From the NCBI GenBank assembly GCA_934418125.1, contig CAKRWT010000004.1, positions 85,173 through 149,172 on the forward strand: a DNA stretch of 64,000 nt, in the 5' to 3' direction. Made by a program: the position numbers and the translations under genes. The notes below the pieces were generated by a model that did no database searches, was not told where the DNA came from, and worked only from the letters and a program-made list of their open reading frames with translations. Source of the stretch: an uncultured Lachnospiraceae bacterium (GTDB lineage Bacteria > Bacillota > Clostridia > Lachnospirales > Lachnospiraceae). This document shows, one piece after another, positions 22,353-30,563 of this stretch (position 1 is the stretch's first letter; every line of letters starts with the position of its first letter).

Positions 22353-23249
22353 TCATCCTGCTAACCTTACGTTTCCTTCTTTTCTATCGAAGAAGAAGAT
22401 GTAATCCGATAGAATTAATTCAGGCTCCAGCACCGTCATGTTAACCTCCCGAACGATATTTGCATATCCATGAGCCAGCTCCTCATCATATTCTCCTGGC
22501 ACCAGGATTACTTCATGCACCGAACAGGGCAAAATATACAAATCACTATTCATCTCCTCTGCAAACTCTTTCAGTTTTGACGTACCATAGATCATTTCCT
22601 TTGCGCCATACTGCTGACTTTTCGTAGTCATCACATACATGTCCACTACTTGATCATCTAACTCCTCTCGCAACATATCAAATACACTTGGTGCCATTTC
22701 ATCCATTCTAACGATAACAGGGTCTTCATTCTTCTGAATGTTTTCCTCTGCATCTGCAATAAACTGCTTTTCTGACACACCCCACCTCTCAAGATGCTCC
22801 TTTGTAATTACCAAGGATCCTATACTTCCCGGTGCAATATTCAAAGAACACTGATATACAACTGCCAAATCCATCACCCTTCTGTGAGGTGAATTCTGCA
22901 ACATATCTTTATTTCGATCATAATTGATAAGTCGGCATCCTAACCTTGATTTGACCTCTTCATAATTCAGGAAGAAATCCAATACATTATCTTTTACGTC
23001 CATCATTCCATTTTCGCAATCTACAACTACCTGTTTTGCGATATCCTCTAAAGACATTTCTCCTGCCTCAAAAGAATCCCAATAATTTTCCACATACGTT
23101 GTAGCTGCAATTTTCTTCCCGGGATGAATGATGCTAAACCCCATTAATTCTACCCCATTATTTTTCTTGACTTTAACCAGCTTTACCTCTCTACCTGATT
23201 TTACTTCCACTTCCGTTCTAAGTAGCTTTGCAAATTCTGTTTTTTCCAT
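22353..23249 (-). CDS. DUF5688 family protein
   Basis: This 298-aa protein matches the pattern of DUF5688, common on Firmicutes plasmids, phages and ICEs and without a known function. Typical stretches are YVMTTKSQQYGAKEMIYGTS, LYILPCSVHEVILVPGEYDE, and a C-terminal ELILSDYIFFFDRKEGNVRL. GGAGG lies eight bases before the ATG. It is the first element gene reached from rpsR and has promoter-like module a 52 bases upstream. It is likely an accessory gene common to this class of element. Confidence 0.85.
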   Translation of the reverse strand: MEKTEFAKLLRTEVEVKSGREVKLVKVKKNNGVELMGFSIIHPGKKIAATTYVENYWDSFEAGEMSLEDIAKQVVVDCENGMMDVKDNVLDFFLNYEEVKSRLGCRLINYDRNKDMLQNSPHRRVMDLAVVYQCSLNIAPGSIGSLVITKEHLERWGVSEKQFIADAEENIQKNEDPVIVRMDEMAPSVFDMLREELDDQVVDMYVMTTKSQQYGAKEMIYGTSKLKEFAEEMNSDLYILPCSVHEVILVPGEYDEELAHGYANIVREVNMTVLEPELILSDYIFFFDRKEGNVRLAG

Positions 23250-23301
23250 TCTCGTTATCCTCCAAATATTATTTTCAACTTCTCAAGTTGATGGATGGAT
23301 T

Positions 23302-23346
23302 CTAACGCTGGGATATACTTTTGTCAGCGGTGTTATTAGCCGGAAT
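23302..23346 (-). promoter_or_regulatory. Element promoter-like module, copy a
   Basis: The minus strand reads ATTCCGGC, a 28-base spacer, then CAGCGTTAGAAT. CTGACA lies exactly 17 bases before TAGAAT, a good sigma-70-type pair. It precedes the DUF5688 gene. This is the best-formed of the four copies. Confidence 0.65.
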
Positions 23347-23411
23347 TCTTACTTCTTTTTAGTCAAATAGCCGGACTTATACTCAAATTTTATTTCATAC
23401 TTCCAAACCAC

Positions 23412-23443
23412 AAAAAAAGAGACCAACTTTTCAATTGGTCTCT
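23412..23443 (-). terminator. Terminator now ending the rpsF-ssb-rpsR transcript
   Basis: On the minus strand AGAGACCAA and TTGGTCTCT form a stem followed by seven T. It is element DNA lying ~80 bases past the rpsR stop. It replaces the displaced native terminator at 4343-4377 and insulates element genes from the ribosomal operon. Confidence 0.85.
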
Positions 23444-23450
23444 TTAAGTC

Positions 23451-23484
23451 TGAGTCAAAAATCGTGAGTCAAACTTGTGTCAAA
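23451..23484. repeat. Candidate integrase arm-type sites
   Basis: TGAGTCAAA occurs at 23451 and 23465, and TGTGTCAAA at 23476, all in direct orientation ~60-90 bp inside the right att core. TGAGTCAAA also occurs at 5961 and TGAGTCAGG at 4589, near the left end. Repeats near both ends suit the arm-binding domain of a Tn916-like integrase. Confidence 0.5.
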
Positions 23485-23525
23485 TTACAATCCCAAATGC
23501 CCGAAAACCCTTATTTTACAAGGCT

Positions 23526-23786
23526 TTAATCTTGTACATAAGGCATCAGTGCTACGTGTCTTGCACGTTTGATAGCTACTGTAAGAGCTCTCTGATGTTT
23601 CGCACAGTTACCGGTAATTCTTCTAGGAAGAATCTTACCTCTTTCAGATACATATCTTTTCAGCTTGTTTGTATCTTTGTAATCAATTACGTTATCTTTA
23701 CCACAGAATACACAAACTTTTTTTCTTCTGCGCATTCCGCCCTTTTTCTTAGGGAAATCTGGCTTATCTGTCTTATTAAATGCCAT
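23526..23786 (-). CDS. rpsR: Ribosomal protein bS18; 3' end is the integration target
   Basis: This 86-aa small-subunit protein has the expected [16 protein letters not shown] opening, [17 protein letters not shown] core and [12 protein letters not shown] end. AAGGAGG precedes the start. The 16-bp core (23539-23554) is the right attachment site. The codons past it (PYVQD-stop) belong to the element and encode the same residues as the displaced tail at 4385, so the protein is intact. It is third gene of rpsF-ssb-rpsR. Confidence 0.97.
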   Translation of the reverse strand: MAFNKTDKPDFPKKKGGMRRRKKVCVFCGKDNVIDYKDTNKLKRYVSERGKILPRRITGNCAKHQRALTVAIKRARHVALMPYVQD

Positions 23787-23815
23787 GGTTTTTGCCTCCT
23801 TCTAAAATCTGACAA

Positions 23816-24256
23816 TTAGTTGAACGGCAGTTCCTCATCGATTCCATCCGGAATATTCATAAATCCATCACCTGCTGCTGATGGCTCAGGTCTTCCTGCA
23901 GGAGCAAATCCCCCATCGCCGGCACCGGCACTGTTTTTGCTCTCAGCAAATTCCTGTTCTTCCACAACCACGTCTGTTGTATAGACTTTGACACCATCCT
24001 TATTGGTATAGCTGCCAGTCTGGATACGTCCTGTCACAACAATTTTGGTTCCTTTGTGGAAATATTTCTCAGCAAACTCTCCTGCTCTTCCAAAGGCAAC
24101 ACAGTTGATAAAATCTGCTGTCTGTCCATCATTGTTTCGATTGGTTCTGCGGTCTACTGCTAATGAGTATCTCGCAACTGCCATAGCGTTTTCACCCTGG
24201 GAATATCTTACTTCCGGATCCCGGGTTAAACGTCCCATAAGTATTACCTTGTTCAT
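23816..24256 (-). CDS. ssb: Single-stranded DNA-binding protein
   Basis: This 146-aa protein has an OB-fold domain (residues 1-105: MNKVILMGRLTRDPEVRYSQ, ADFINCVAFGRAGEFAEKYF, GRIQTGSYTNKDGVKVYTTD). A Gly/Ala/Pro-rich linker follows, and then the acidic partner-binding tip IDEELPFN, so it is a functional SSB. It sits between rpsF and rpsR, the standard bacterial order. Confidence 0.97.
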   Translation of the reverse strand: MNKVILMGRLTRDPEVRYSQGENAMAVARYSLAVDRRTNRNNDGQTADFINCVAFGRAGEFAEKYFHKGTKIVVTGRIQTGSYTNKDGVKVYTTDVVVEEQEFAESKNSAGAGDGGFAPAGRPEPSAAGDGFMNIPDGIDEELPFN

Positions 24257-24268
24257 AAATACCTCTTT

Positions 24269-24559
24269 CTATTTCTCGTCTTGTCTAACGCACAGGTATC
24301 TGATGACATTGTCCATAATGCGGATACGGCTTTCGATTTCAGCCGGAACATTACTTTCTGCTTCGAACTGGATGAAGTAATAGAAAGCGTCTTTCATTTT
24401 CTGTACTTCGTAAGCTAATCTCTTCTTACCCCAGTCGTCAACATTTGTAATCTTTCCACCGAATCTTTCTACTAAAGCTTTTGCTTTTTCTAAAGTAGCA
24501 GCTCTTTCGTCATCTTCGATTTTTGCACTAACAACAACGGCTAATTCATATTTGTTCAT
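24269..24559 (-). CDS. rpsF: Ribosomal protein bS6
   Basis: This 96-aa small-subunit protein pairs with bS18. Typical stretches are KYELAVVVSAKIEDDERAAT, DDWGKKRLAYEVQKMKDAFY and RIMDNVIRYLCVR. GGAGG precedes the start. It is the first gene of the operon. The ~145-bp leader has a short hairpin (CTCCTT/AAGGGG) but I do not see a clear S6:S18 autoregulatory motif. Confidence 0.97.
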   Translation of the reverse strand: MNKYELAVVVSAKIEDDERAATLEKAKALVERFGGKITNVDDWGKKRLAYEVQKMKDAFYYFIQFEAESNVPAEIESRIRIMDNVIRYLCVRQDEK

Positions 24560-24704
24560 GCTTCGTTACCTCCTTTTGGTCTCTGGCCCCTTCTTAAAAA
24601 GGAGCAAGGATGTTTGGCTTTTATGTTTTCACAAGCCAATTCAGTATATCACGAGTATCTATCATACCATGCTTCTTCTGAATTCGCAAGTGTTTTCCTG
24701 ATTT

Positions 24705-24902
24705 TTATTGATTTTTGGGCATAATTTCTTTTATGTTTTTTTCTGCCTGTCTTCTGGCAATCATTATCTGATGTCCACAGCCCATACATTTTAATCGGAA
24801 ATCAGCACCTACCCTGAGTACTTCCCATTCCTTGGAGCCACATGGATGCTGTTTTTTCAGTTTTAAAATATCACCTACCTGAATATCCATACTAATCCTC
24901 AT
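24705..24902 (-). CDS. DUF951 family protein
   Basis: This 65-aa protein begins MRISMDIQVGDILKLKKQHP. The DUF951 pattern follows: CGSKEWEVLRVGADFRLKCM then GCGHQIMIARR. It is a small zinc-binding-like protein (three Cys) conserved in Firmicutes, of unknown function. Its leader carries a ~60-bp repeat shared with the leader of leuA. It follows the sirtuin gene by 63 bp. Confidence 0.9.
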   Translation of the reverse strand: MRISMDIQVGDILKLKKQHPCGSKEWEVLRVGADFRLKCMGCGHQIMIARRQAEKNIKEIMPKNQ

Positions 24903-24957
24903 TTCTGCGCACGTTCTTTGCGCATACCGGGTTTGTGCCTGCGCGCCTTTTGCACAT
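24897..24957 (-). repeat. Leader repeat, copy 1
   Basis: The minus strand has GCACAAACCCGGTATGCGCA, then AAGAACGTGCGCAGAAATGAGGA running into the DUF951 start. Nearly the same string precedes leuA (27416-27482). It contains TGCGCA palindromes and supplies the GAGG Shine-Dalgarno. Confidence 0.8.
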
Positions 24958-24965
24958 ATCTTACT

Positions 24966-25679
24966 TTATAACCGGGAGAATATTTCCCCTATGCTTCCCT
25001 GTACAATCAAGTCTGCAATGGAATCCCTGGGTGTTGGTGTCTTATTGACCAGCACCAGTTTATTTCCCTGATAATAGTCCAGTAGACCGGCTGCCGGATA
25101 CACGGCTAAAGAAGTGCCTCCTACAATGAGCACGTCTGCCTGGCTGATATAGTGGATGGCATCCCGCAGGGTGTTTTCATCCAGTCCCTCTTCATAGAGT
25201 ACCACATCCGGCTTAATGTTTCCCCCACAGTCACAGGTGGGAACACCTTGCGTATGGAGAATGTAGTCCTCGCCATAGAATTTACCGCATTTTTCACAGT
25301 AATTGCGAAGAACAGAGCCATGCAGTTCCAACACTACCTTACTGCCAGCCACCTGATGAAGTCCATCTATATTCTGGGTAATAACCGCTTTGAGTTTTCC
25401 TGCTTTCTCCCATTCGGCCAATTTTAAATGCGCTGCATTGGGTTTTGCACCCGGACATAGCATTTTTGCCCGGTAAAAACGGTAAAATTCCTCCGGATTC
25501 CTTCGGTAAAAGCTATGGCTGAGAATGGTTTCCGGCGGATATTCATACTGTTGGTTATACAGTCCGTCCACACTTCTAAAATCAGGAATTCCACTCTCAG
25601 TAGATACCCCTGCGCCACCAAAAAACACAATGTTATCGCTTTCTTCTATCAGCTTGCGAAGCTGTTCTGTCTGCTGCAT
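24966..25679 (-). CDS. cobB: NAD-dependent protein deacylase (sirtuin)
   Basis: This 237-aa enzyme removes acyl groups from lysines using NAD+. The NAD site is GAGVSTESGIPDFRS (residues ~20-34). QNIDGLHQVAGS and the catalytic His in LELHGS follow. The zinc site is CEKCGKFYG with CDCGGNIKP, and the end is VGGTSLAVYPAAGL. At the usual length for small bacterial sirtuins it looks complete. It is downstream of leuA on the same strand. Confidence 0.95.
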   Translation of the reverse strand: MQQTEQLRKLIEESDNIVFFGGAGVSTESGIPDFRSVDGLYNQQYEYPPETILSHSFYRRNPEEFYRFYRAKMLCPGAKPNAAHLKLAEWEKAGKLKAVITQNIDGLHQVAGSKVVLELHGSVLRNYCEKCGKFYGEDYILHTQGVPTCDCGGNIKPDVVLYEEGLDENTLRDAIHYISQADVLIVGGTSLAVYPAAGLLDYYQGNKLVLVNKTPTPRDSIADLIVQGSIGEIFSRL

Positions 25680-25729
25680 AAGCTCACCCCATGTCTTCCG
25701 CTAATCCCGTTTTGGTTCTGTTATCCGAT

Positions 25730-27409
25730 TTACTTGTCTCCGAGCCCCAGTCTGTTTAGCGCGGAGAAAATTGCTCTTACAGATGCTCTTGTAATATTGG
25801 AGCTCACTCCTACACCATAGGTTACTCTTCCATCGTCTACATCTAACAGATGGATATAGGCTGCTGCCTGGGAATTGGAGCCACTCTGTAATGCATGCTC
25901 TTCGTAATCCAGAATCTTAATGTCGATATTAAGCTCCTGGGAAAGACCACGTTTCACGGCATCAATAGGTCCGTTACCAACTGCTTCAAATTTCTTCTCG
26001 ACTCCCTTATTCGTATACGTTACTTCTACCCTTGTATCAAACTGGGACTTCGTTTCTCCACTTAAATCGTCTACACGCAGCTTGCGGAAATGAATCGGCT
26101 CTTTCTGGTCAAGATACTGCTCTTTGAAGCTTTCCATAATCTGGTCTGGGGATACCTCGCCCTGTTTCTCTGAAATCTTCTGGATAACGTTTGCAAATTC
26201 CTTGTGCATACCTTTTGGCAGCTTGAAACCAAAGTAAGTATCCATAACAAAGGCAACACCGCCCTTTCCGGACTGGGAATTGATACGGACAATCGGCTCG
26301 TACTCTCTTCCGATGTCTGCCGGGTCGATTGGCAGATACGGCACCTGCCAGATTTCGTTTCCACGTTCCTTCATTGCCTTAACACCCTTGTTGATAGCAT
26401 CCTGGTGAGAACCAGAGAAAGCAGTAAACACTAATTTGCCGGCATAAGGATGTCTTGGATGAATCGGAATCTTGCAACATCTTTCATAAATTTCAATGCT
26501 CTCATTTACATGTTCAATGGCTAACTTCGGGTCTAAGCCCTGGGAAAACATATTGTAAGCAATATTTAAAATATCCACATTACCGGTTCTCTCTCCGTTA
26601 CCAAACAAGGTTCCTTCCACACGGTCTGCACCGGCAAGCAGGGCCAACTCTGCACTGGCCACACCGGTTCCCCTGTCATTATGTGGATGTACGCTCAAAA
26701 TAATACTTTCCCTGTTCTTGAAGTGCTTATTCATCCATTCAATCTGGTCTGCGTATACGTTAGGTGTATTCATCTCTACCGTAGACGGCAGATTGATAAT
26801 CATAGGGTTCTCTTTGGTCGGTCCCCATTCTTCCTGTACTGCGGTACAGATATCCAGTGCAAAATCAAGCTCAGTTCCGGTAAAGCTCTCTGGAGAATAC
26901 TCTAAAATAATCTTACCTGGGAAGTTTGCTGCATGGCGTTTTACCATCTTAGTTCCTTCCACAGCAATATGAATAATCTGCTCCTTATCCATATTAAAAA
27001 CGACATCCCGCTGTAAGGTAGAGGTCGAATTGTAAATATGTACGATTGCCTGTTTACAGCCTTCAATGGATTCAAAGGTTCTCTCTACCAATTCCTCACG
27101 GCACTGTGTCAGTACCTGTACTACTACATCATCCGGAATCAGCTTACGGTCTACTAACTGACGTAAAAAATCAAATTCAATCTGGCTGGCTGCCGGAAAT
27201 CCTATCTCAATCTCCTTAAATCCCAGTTTTATCAGATAATTAAAGAATTCAATCTTTTCAGAAACAATCATAGGGTCAATCAATGCCTGGTTTCCATCTC
27301 GTAAATCTACACTACACCAGACAGGTGCCTTTTCAATTTCCTTGTTCGGCCATTCTCTTTCCGGATACGAAATGACCGGATTTTTACGGTAATGCTTGTA
27401 ATTTAACAT
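25730..27409 (-). CDS. leuA: 2-isopropylmalate synthase
   Basis: This ~559-aa enzyme condenses acetyl-CoA with 2-ketoisovalerate, the first step of leucine synthesis. I start at ATG 27409 (MLNYKHYRKN), with GAGGAG five bases upstream. DRE-TIM features are CSVDLRDGNQALIDPM and the metal-binding HPHNDRGTGVA. The C-terminal regulatory domain (leucine feedback) is present (DDGRVTYGVGVSSNITRASV). The long N-terminus and length fit the LeuA2 subgroup. No T-box leader is seen; instead the leader carries the repeat shared with DUF951. Confidence 0.95.
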   Translation of the reverse strand: MLNYKHYRKNPVISYPEREWPNKEIEKAPVWCSVDLRDGNQALIDPMIVSEKIEFFNYLIKLGFKEIEIGFPAASQIEFDFLRQLVDRKLIPDDVVVQVLTQCREELVERTFESIEGCKQAIVHIYNSTSTLQRDVVFNMDKEQIIHIAVEGTKMVKRHAANFPGKIILEYSPESFTGTELDFALDICTAVQEEWGPTKENPMIINLPSTVEMNTPNVYADQIEWMNKHFKNRESIILSVHPHNDRGTGVASAELALLAGADRVEGTLFGNGERTGNVDILNIAYNMFSQGLDPKLAIEHVNESIEIYERCCKIPIHPRHPYAGKLVFTAFSGSHQDAINKGVKAMKERGNEIWQVPYLPIDPADIGREYEPIVRINSQSGKGGVAFVMDTYFGFKLPKGMHKEFANVIQKISEKQGEVSPDQIMESFKEQYLDQKEPIHFRKLRVDDLSGETKSQFDTRVEVTYTNKGVEKKFEAVGNGPIDAVKRGLSQELNIDIKILDYEEHALQSGSNSQAAAYIHLLDVDDGRVTYGVGVSSNITRASVRAIFSALNRLGLGDK

Positions 27410-27415
27410 CTTACT

Positions 27416-27482
27416 CCTCATTTCTGCGCACGCTCTTTGCACATGCCAGGTTTGTGTCAAGTGCGCTCAGACACAAATCCCG
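27416..27482 (-). repeat. Leader repeat, copy 2
   Basis: The minus strand has GACACAAACCTGGCATGTGC, then AAAGAGCGTGCGCAGAAATGAGGA ahead of leuA. It matches the DUF951 leader (24897-24957) with a few substitutions. It may be a mobile mini-repeat or a shared control site. Confidence 0.8.
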
Positions 27483-27489
27483 TGTGTGA

Positions 27490-27521
27490 AAAAAGAAAGC
27501 CCGTTGATATACAACGGGCTT
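27490..27521 (-). terminator. Intrinsic terminator after the HPr gene
   Basis: On the minus strand AAGCCCGTTG, a short loop, CAACGGGCTT, then TCTTTTTTC. It separates the HPr gene from leuA. Confidence 0.88.
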
Positions 27522-27531
27522 AAAAATCCTT

Positions 27532-27795
27532 CTATTCACCGAGTCCATTTTCTATCGCACTGACTAATGTCTTAAGTGCTTCTTCCTCGTCTTCGCCATC
27601 ACATACAAACTCGACCTCATCACCACACTTAACACATGCACCCAGTACACTTAAAACACTCTTGGCATTCGCTGTACTATCTCTGAATGTAAATGTTATT
27701 AATGATTTGAACTGCATCGCTTCCTTACATAGGATGCCTGCTGGTCTTAGATGTAGCCCTGTCGGATTTTTGATGACCACCTTTTGGCTTACCAT
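27532..27795 (-). CDS. HPr-family phosphocarrier
   Basis: This 87-aa protein has the phosphorylated His15 in TGLHLRPAG. Ser46 lies in ANAKSVLSVLG, the site HPr kinase uses in Firmicutes for carbon catabolite control. The body is CGDEVEFVCDGEDEEEALKT. The extra Cys residues and VLGACVKCG region differ a little from classic PtsH, so it may be a second HPr paralog. No enzyme I gene is in the window. It lies downstream of glmM. Confidence 0.88.
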   Translation of the reverse strand: MVSQKVVIKNPTGLHLRPAGILCKEAMQFKSLITFTFRDSTANAKSVLSVLGACVKCGDEVEFVCDGEDEEEALKTLVSAIENGLGE

Positions 27796-27888
27796 ACCAC
27801 AATCCCTCCAATTCCGGTTACAGTCAGCATCCCCCGCCGACTGTAACCTTGTCTTAACTATAACATTTTTTCGGTACTATCACAAGTG

Positions 27889-29238
27889 TTATAGCATAAT
27901 ATTCTGTATCAATTCCGCTAAATTCTTAGCTTCTTCTTCTATCATCTTCTGGTCTTTTCCTTCAATCATAACTCTTACCAAAGGTTCTGTTCCGGATGGA
28001 CGAATCAGCACACGTCCCTCTCCCGCAAACTTTTCATTCAGAGCCGCAATGGCCTCTGCAATTTCCGGATATTCCATATATTTTTCTTTTTTATGGTTTG
28101 GTACTTTGGCATTTACCAGTGCCTGCGGCATTACTTCCATGATAGTTTTCAGTTCAGAAAGCGGTTTGCCGGTCTCTACCATAACCTGTAATACATGTAA
28201 GGCACTTAACAAACCATCTCCTGTTGTATTCTCATCCAGGAAAATAACATGGCCTGACTGTTCTCCACCAAGACTTGCGCCAATCTCTTTCATTCTCTCT
28301 AATACATAACGATCACCGACCTTAGTCTGTTCCATGTTTATACCGTTCTTCTCTGCCATAAGGAAGAATCCCAGATTACTCATAACGGTAGCAACGATGG
28401 TATCCTTATTTAATTTGCCCTGGGCTTTCATGTGGTTTCCAACAAGTGCCATAATCTGGTCACCATCCACGATATTGCCTAATTCATCTACTGCTAACAG
28501 CCGGTCAGCATCTCCATCAAAAGCCAGTCCTACCTGCGCTTTTTCATAAACCACTCTTGCCTGCAATTCCTCCATGTGGGTAGAACCACAGTTAGCATTG
28601 ATATTTGTGCCATCCGGATTATTATGAATGGCTACCACTTCTGCTCCCAGTTCTTTCATCGTCTCTACGGAAGTATAATAAGAAGCACCTTCTGCACAGT
28701 CCAGTACAATCTTCATACCACGTAAATCCACGTTAACCGCTTTCATGGCATGATTAATATACTCTTCTCTGGCATCGGTACGATATTTAATCTTACCGAC
28801 ACCGGCACCGATAGGGAACTTCACTCCCTGCATATCACTCTTAATCAGGGCTTCGATTTCATCCTCCAGGGAATCCGGCAGTTTATATCCATTTCCATCA
28901 AAGAATTTAATGCCGTTATACTCTACCGGGTTGTGGGATGCCGAAATAACAACACCTGCATCTACTTTATATTTTCTGGTCAGATATGCTACTGCCGGAG
29001 TCGGAACTACTCCTACATACACAGCATTCGCTCCAACGGAACAGGCTCCTGCCATCAGTGCGTTGGCAAGCATATCTCCTGAGATTCTCGTATCACAGCC
29101 AACCATAATGGTTGGTTTATGCTCATTCTCTTTCGTGAGGACATAGGCTCCTGCCTGTCCTAACTGCATTGCCAGTTGTGGGGTTAATTCTTCATTGGCC
29201 ACCCCTCTGACACCATCTGTTCCAAATAATCTGCTCAT
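27889..29238 (-). CDS. glmM: Phosphoglucosamine mutase
   Basis: This 449-aa enzyme interconverts glucosamine-6-P and glucosamine-1-P for peptidoglycan precursor synthesis. The opening is [20 protein letters not shown] and the active-site phosphoserine lies in [14 protein letters not shown]. The metal loop is [12 protein letters not shown] and the sugar loop [10 protein letters not shown]. The C-terminal phosphate-binding [15 protein letters not shown] is present. It follows cdaA-cdaR, the conserved Firmicutes order; GlmM is known to bind and restrain CdaA in several species. Confidence 0.97.
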   Translation of the reverse strand: MSRLFGTDGVRGVANEELTPQLAMQLGQAGAYVLTKENEHKPTIMVGCDTRISGDMLANALMAGACSVGANAVYVGVVPTPAVAYLTRKYKVDAGVVISASHNPVEYNGIKFFDGNGYKLPDSLEDEIEALIKSDMQGVKFPIGAGVGKIKYRTDAREEYINHAMKAVNVDLRGMKIVLDCAEGASYYTSVETMKELGAEVVAIHNNPDGTNINANCGSTHMEELQARVVYEKAQVGLAFDGDADRLLAVDELGNIVDGDQIMALVGNHMKAQGKLNKDTIVATVMSNLGFFLMAEKNGINMEQTKVGDRYVLERMKEIGASLGGEQSGHVIFLDENTTGDGLLSALHVLQVMVETGKPLSELKTIMEVMPQALVNAKVPNHKKEKYMEYPEIAEAIAALNEKFAGEGRVLIRPSGTEPLVRVMIEGKDQKMIEEEAKNLAELIQNIML

Positions 29239-29282
29239 ACTTAATACCTAACCTTTCCCATTCTGTCAGAATTCCCATTCTT

Positions 29283-30563
29283 CTATTCTTTTTCTATAAT
29301 GTGTAATGCCACTTCCACTGCTTCTTTTACTGAAATGGTGGATTCTGGCAGGGAAATATCCAATGTCACGCGATAAGTTCCCCTGCTTAACTCTTCCATT
29401 TCTTCCGAAGTCATCCATTCGGCTACATCAATATATGGTGCTATATCTGTAACCGTAATGTTCTGTAAGTCAGCACTTAACCCCGTTAAGACAATGACAC
29501 ACTCTTCAGCCGGATCTGTAATCTCGCCTTCATAGCCTTCCGGCATATTGCGGATTTCAATATCTGTTACCGGTATGATAAACTGTTTTTCTACATTCTG
29601 TTCAATACCAACCGTAACATTTACCTTGCCGCTGAAATTATCCTCTGCAAGCTCAGTTCCATCTGGCAGGTAATCCTTCAAATCAACCAATGTGGTAACA
29701 TCATCCTTTGCGCCTGTTACATCAATTACGCCTTCCGGAACATCAATCGAATTGACATTTTCTATTACTTTGGATTTTCCGGCAATTGTCACCATGGTTC
29801 TGGTGCTTTCGATTTCTCCATTAAGACTGTACCCATCCGCAGGCATTCCTGTTATCTCATAATTTACAGGAACAGTCTTCCGTTCCAGAATCTCCACACT
29901 GACACGTACCTTACTGATACTCTTTTCTATACTGTCAGATACAACCTCTTCCCCTTCATCGTTATAGAATCGAATCTCTATGTCTGTTCCAATATTACTG
30001 GTAAATCCAGAAACATCAATTTCAACCTGGGCTTTGGTAATCTGAGAGATAACTGACTCCGGTCCGGAAATCCGTATCAGGTTCTGTTCTGTGGACACAT
30101 CACCTACCAGATAACCATCCTTTACCTCTCCCACAGTATTGATACGGATTGGCAGGGATTTTGTTTTCTTGTCTTCAATGTTCAGTCTGACACAATCAAT
30201 ACTTCCTGATATACTTTCCAGCTTATCATTATATTTGTTCGTGGATAACCGGATAGAAATCGTATCCAGACTGGTCAGGTCATTCATATCTGCCACAGCA
30301 ACCACATTGCTTTCATCCAGGGAATCGATAATCGATCTGGCTGCCGTAATAGTTACCAAATCAATCACGTTGGTTCCATCCAACACTTCATATATCTGTC
30401 CGTTATCTGTAATCAATTCCGCATTTTTAATCGTAACCGGCACATCGGATACTTTCAGGGATGTTACCGGGTCATTGATATTCGTTACAATAATCCATAA
30501 CGCAGCGGCAAATATGAAAGAGCCCAGTTTCAGTCCCCAGTTTTTCGTAAGTCTATTCTTCAT
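29283..30563 (-). CDS. cdaR: YbbR-domain regulator of diadenylate cyclase
   Basis: This 426-aa protein has one N-terminal membrane segment (LGSFIFAAALWIIVT) followed by repeated extracytoplasmic YbbR domains of ~85 aa. Examples are LPIRINTVGEVKDGYLVGDV, VPVNYEITGMPADGYSLNGE and FIIPVTDIEIRNMPEGYEGE. It modulates CdaA in the membrane. Its start overlaps the end of cdaA by 11 bases, so translation is coupled. Confidence 0.93.
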   Translation of the reverse strand: MKNRLTKNWGLKLGSFIFAAALWIIVTNINDPVTSLKVSDVPVTIKNAELITDNGQIYEVLDGTNVIDLVTITAARSIIDSLDESNVVAVADMNDLTSLDTISIRLSTNKYNDKLESISGSIDCVRLNIEDKKTKSLPIRINTVGEVKDGYLVGDVSTEQNLIRISGPESVISQITKAQVEIDVSGFTSNIGTDIEIRFYNDEGEEVVSDSIEKSISKVRVSVEILERKTVPVNYEITGMPADGYSLNGEIESTRTMVTIAGKSKVIENVNSIDVPEGVIDVTGAKDDVTTLVDLKDYLPDGTELAEDNFSGKVNVTVGIEQNVEKQFIIPVTDIEIRNMPEGYEGEITDPAEECVIVLTGLSADLQNITVTDIAPYIDVAEWMTSEEMEELSRGTYRVTLDISLPESTISVKEAVEVALHIIEKE

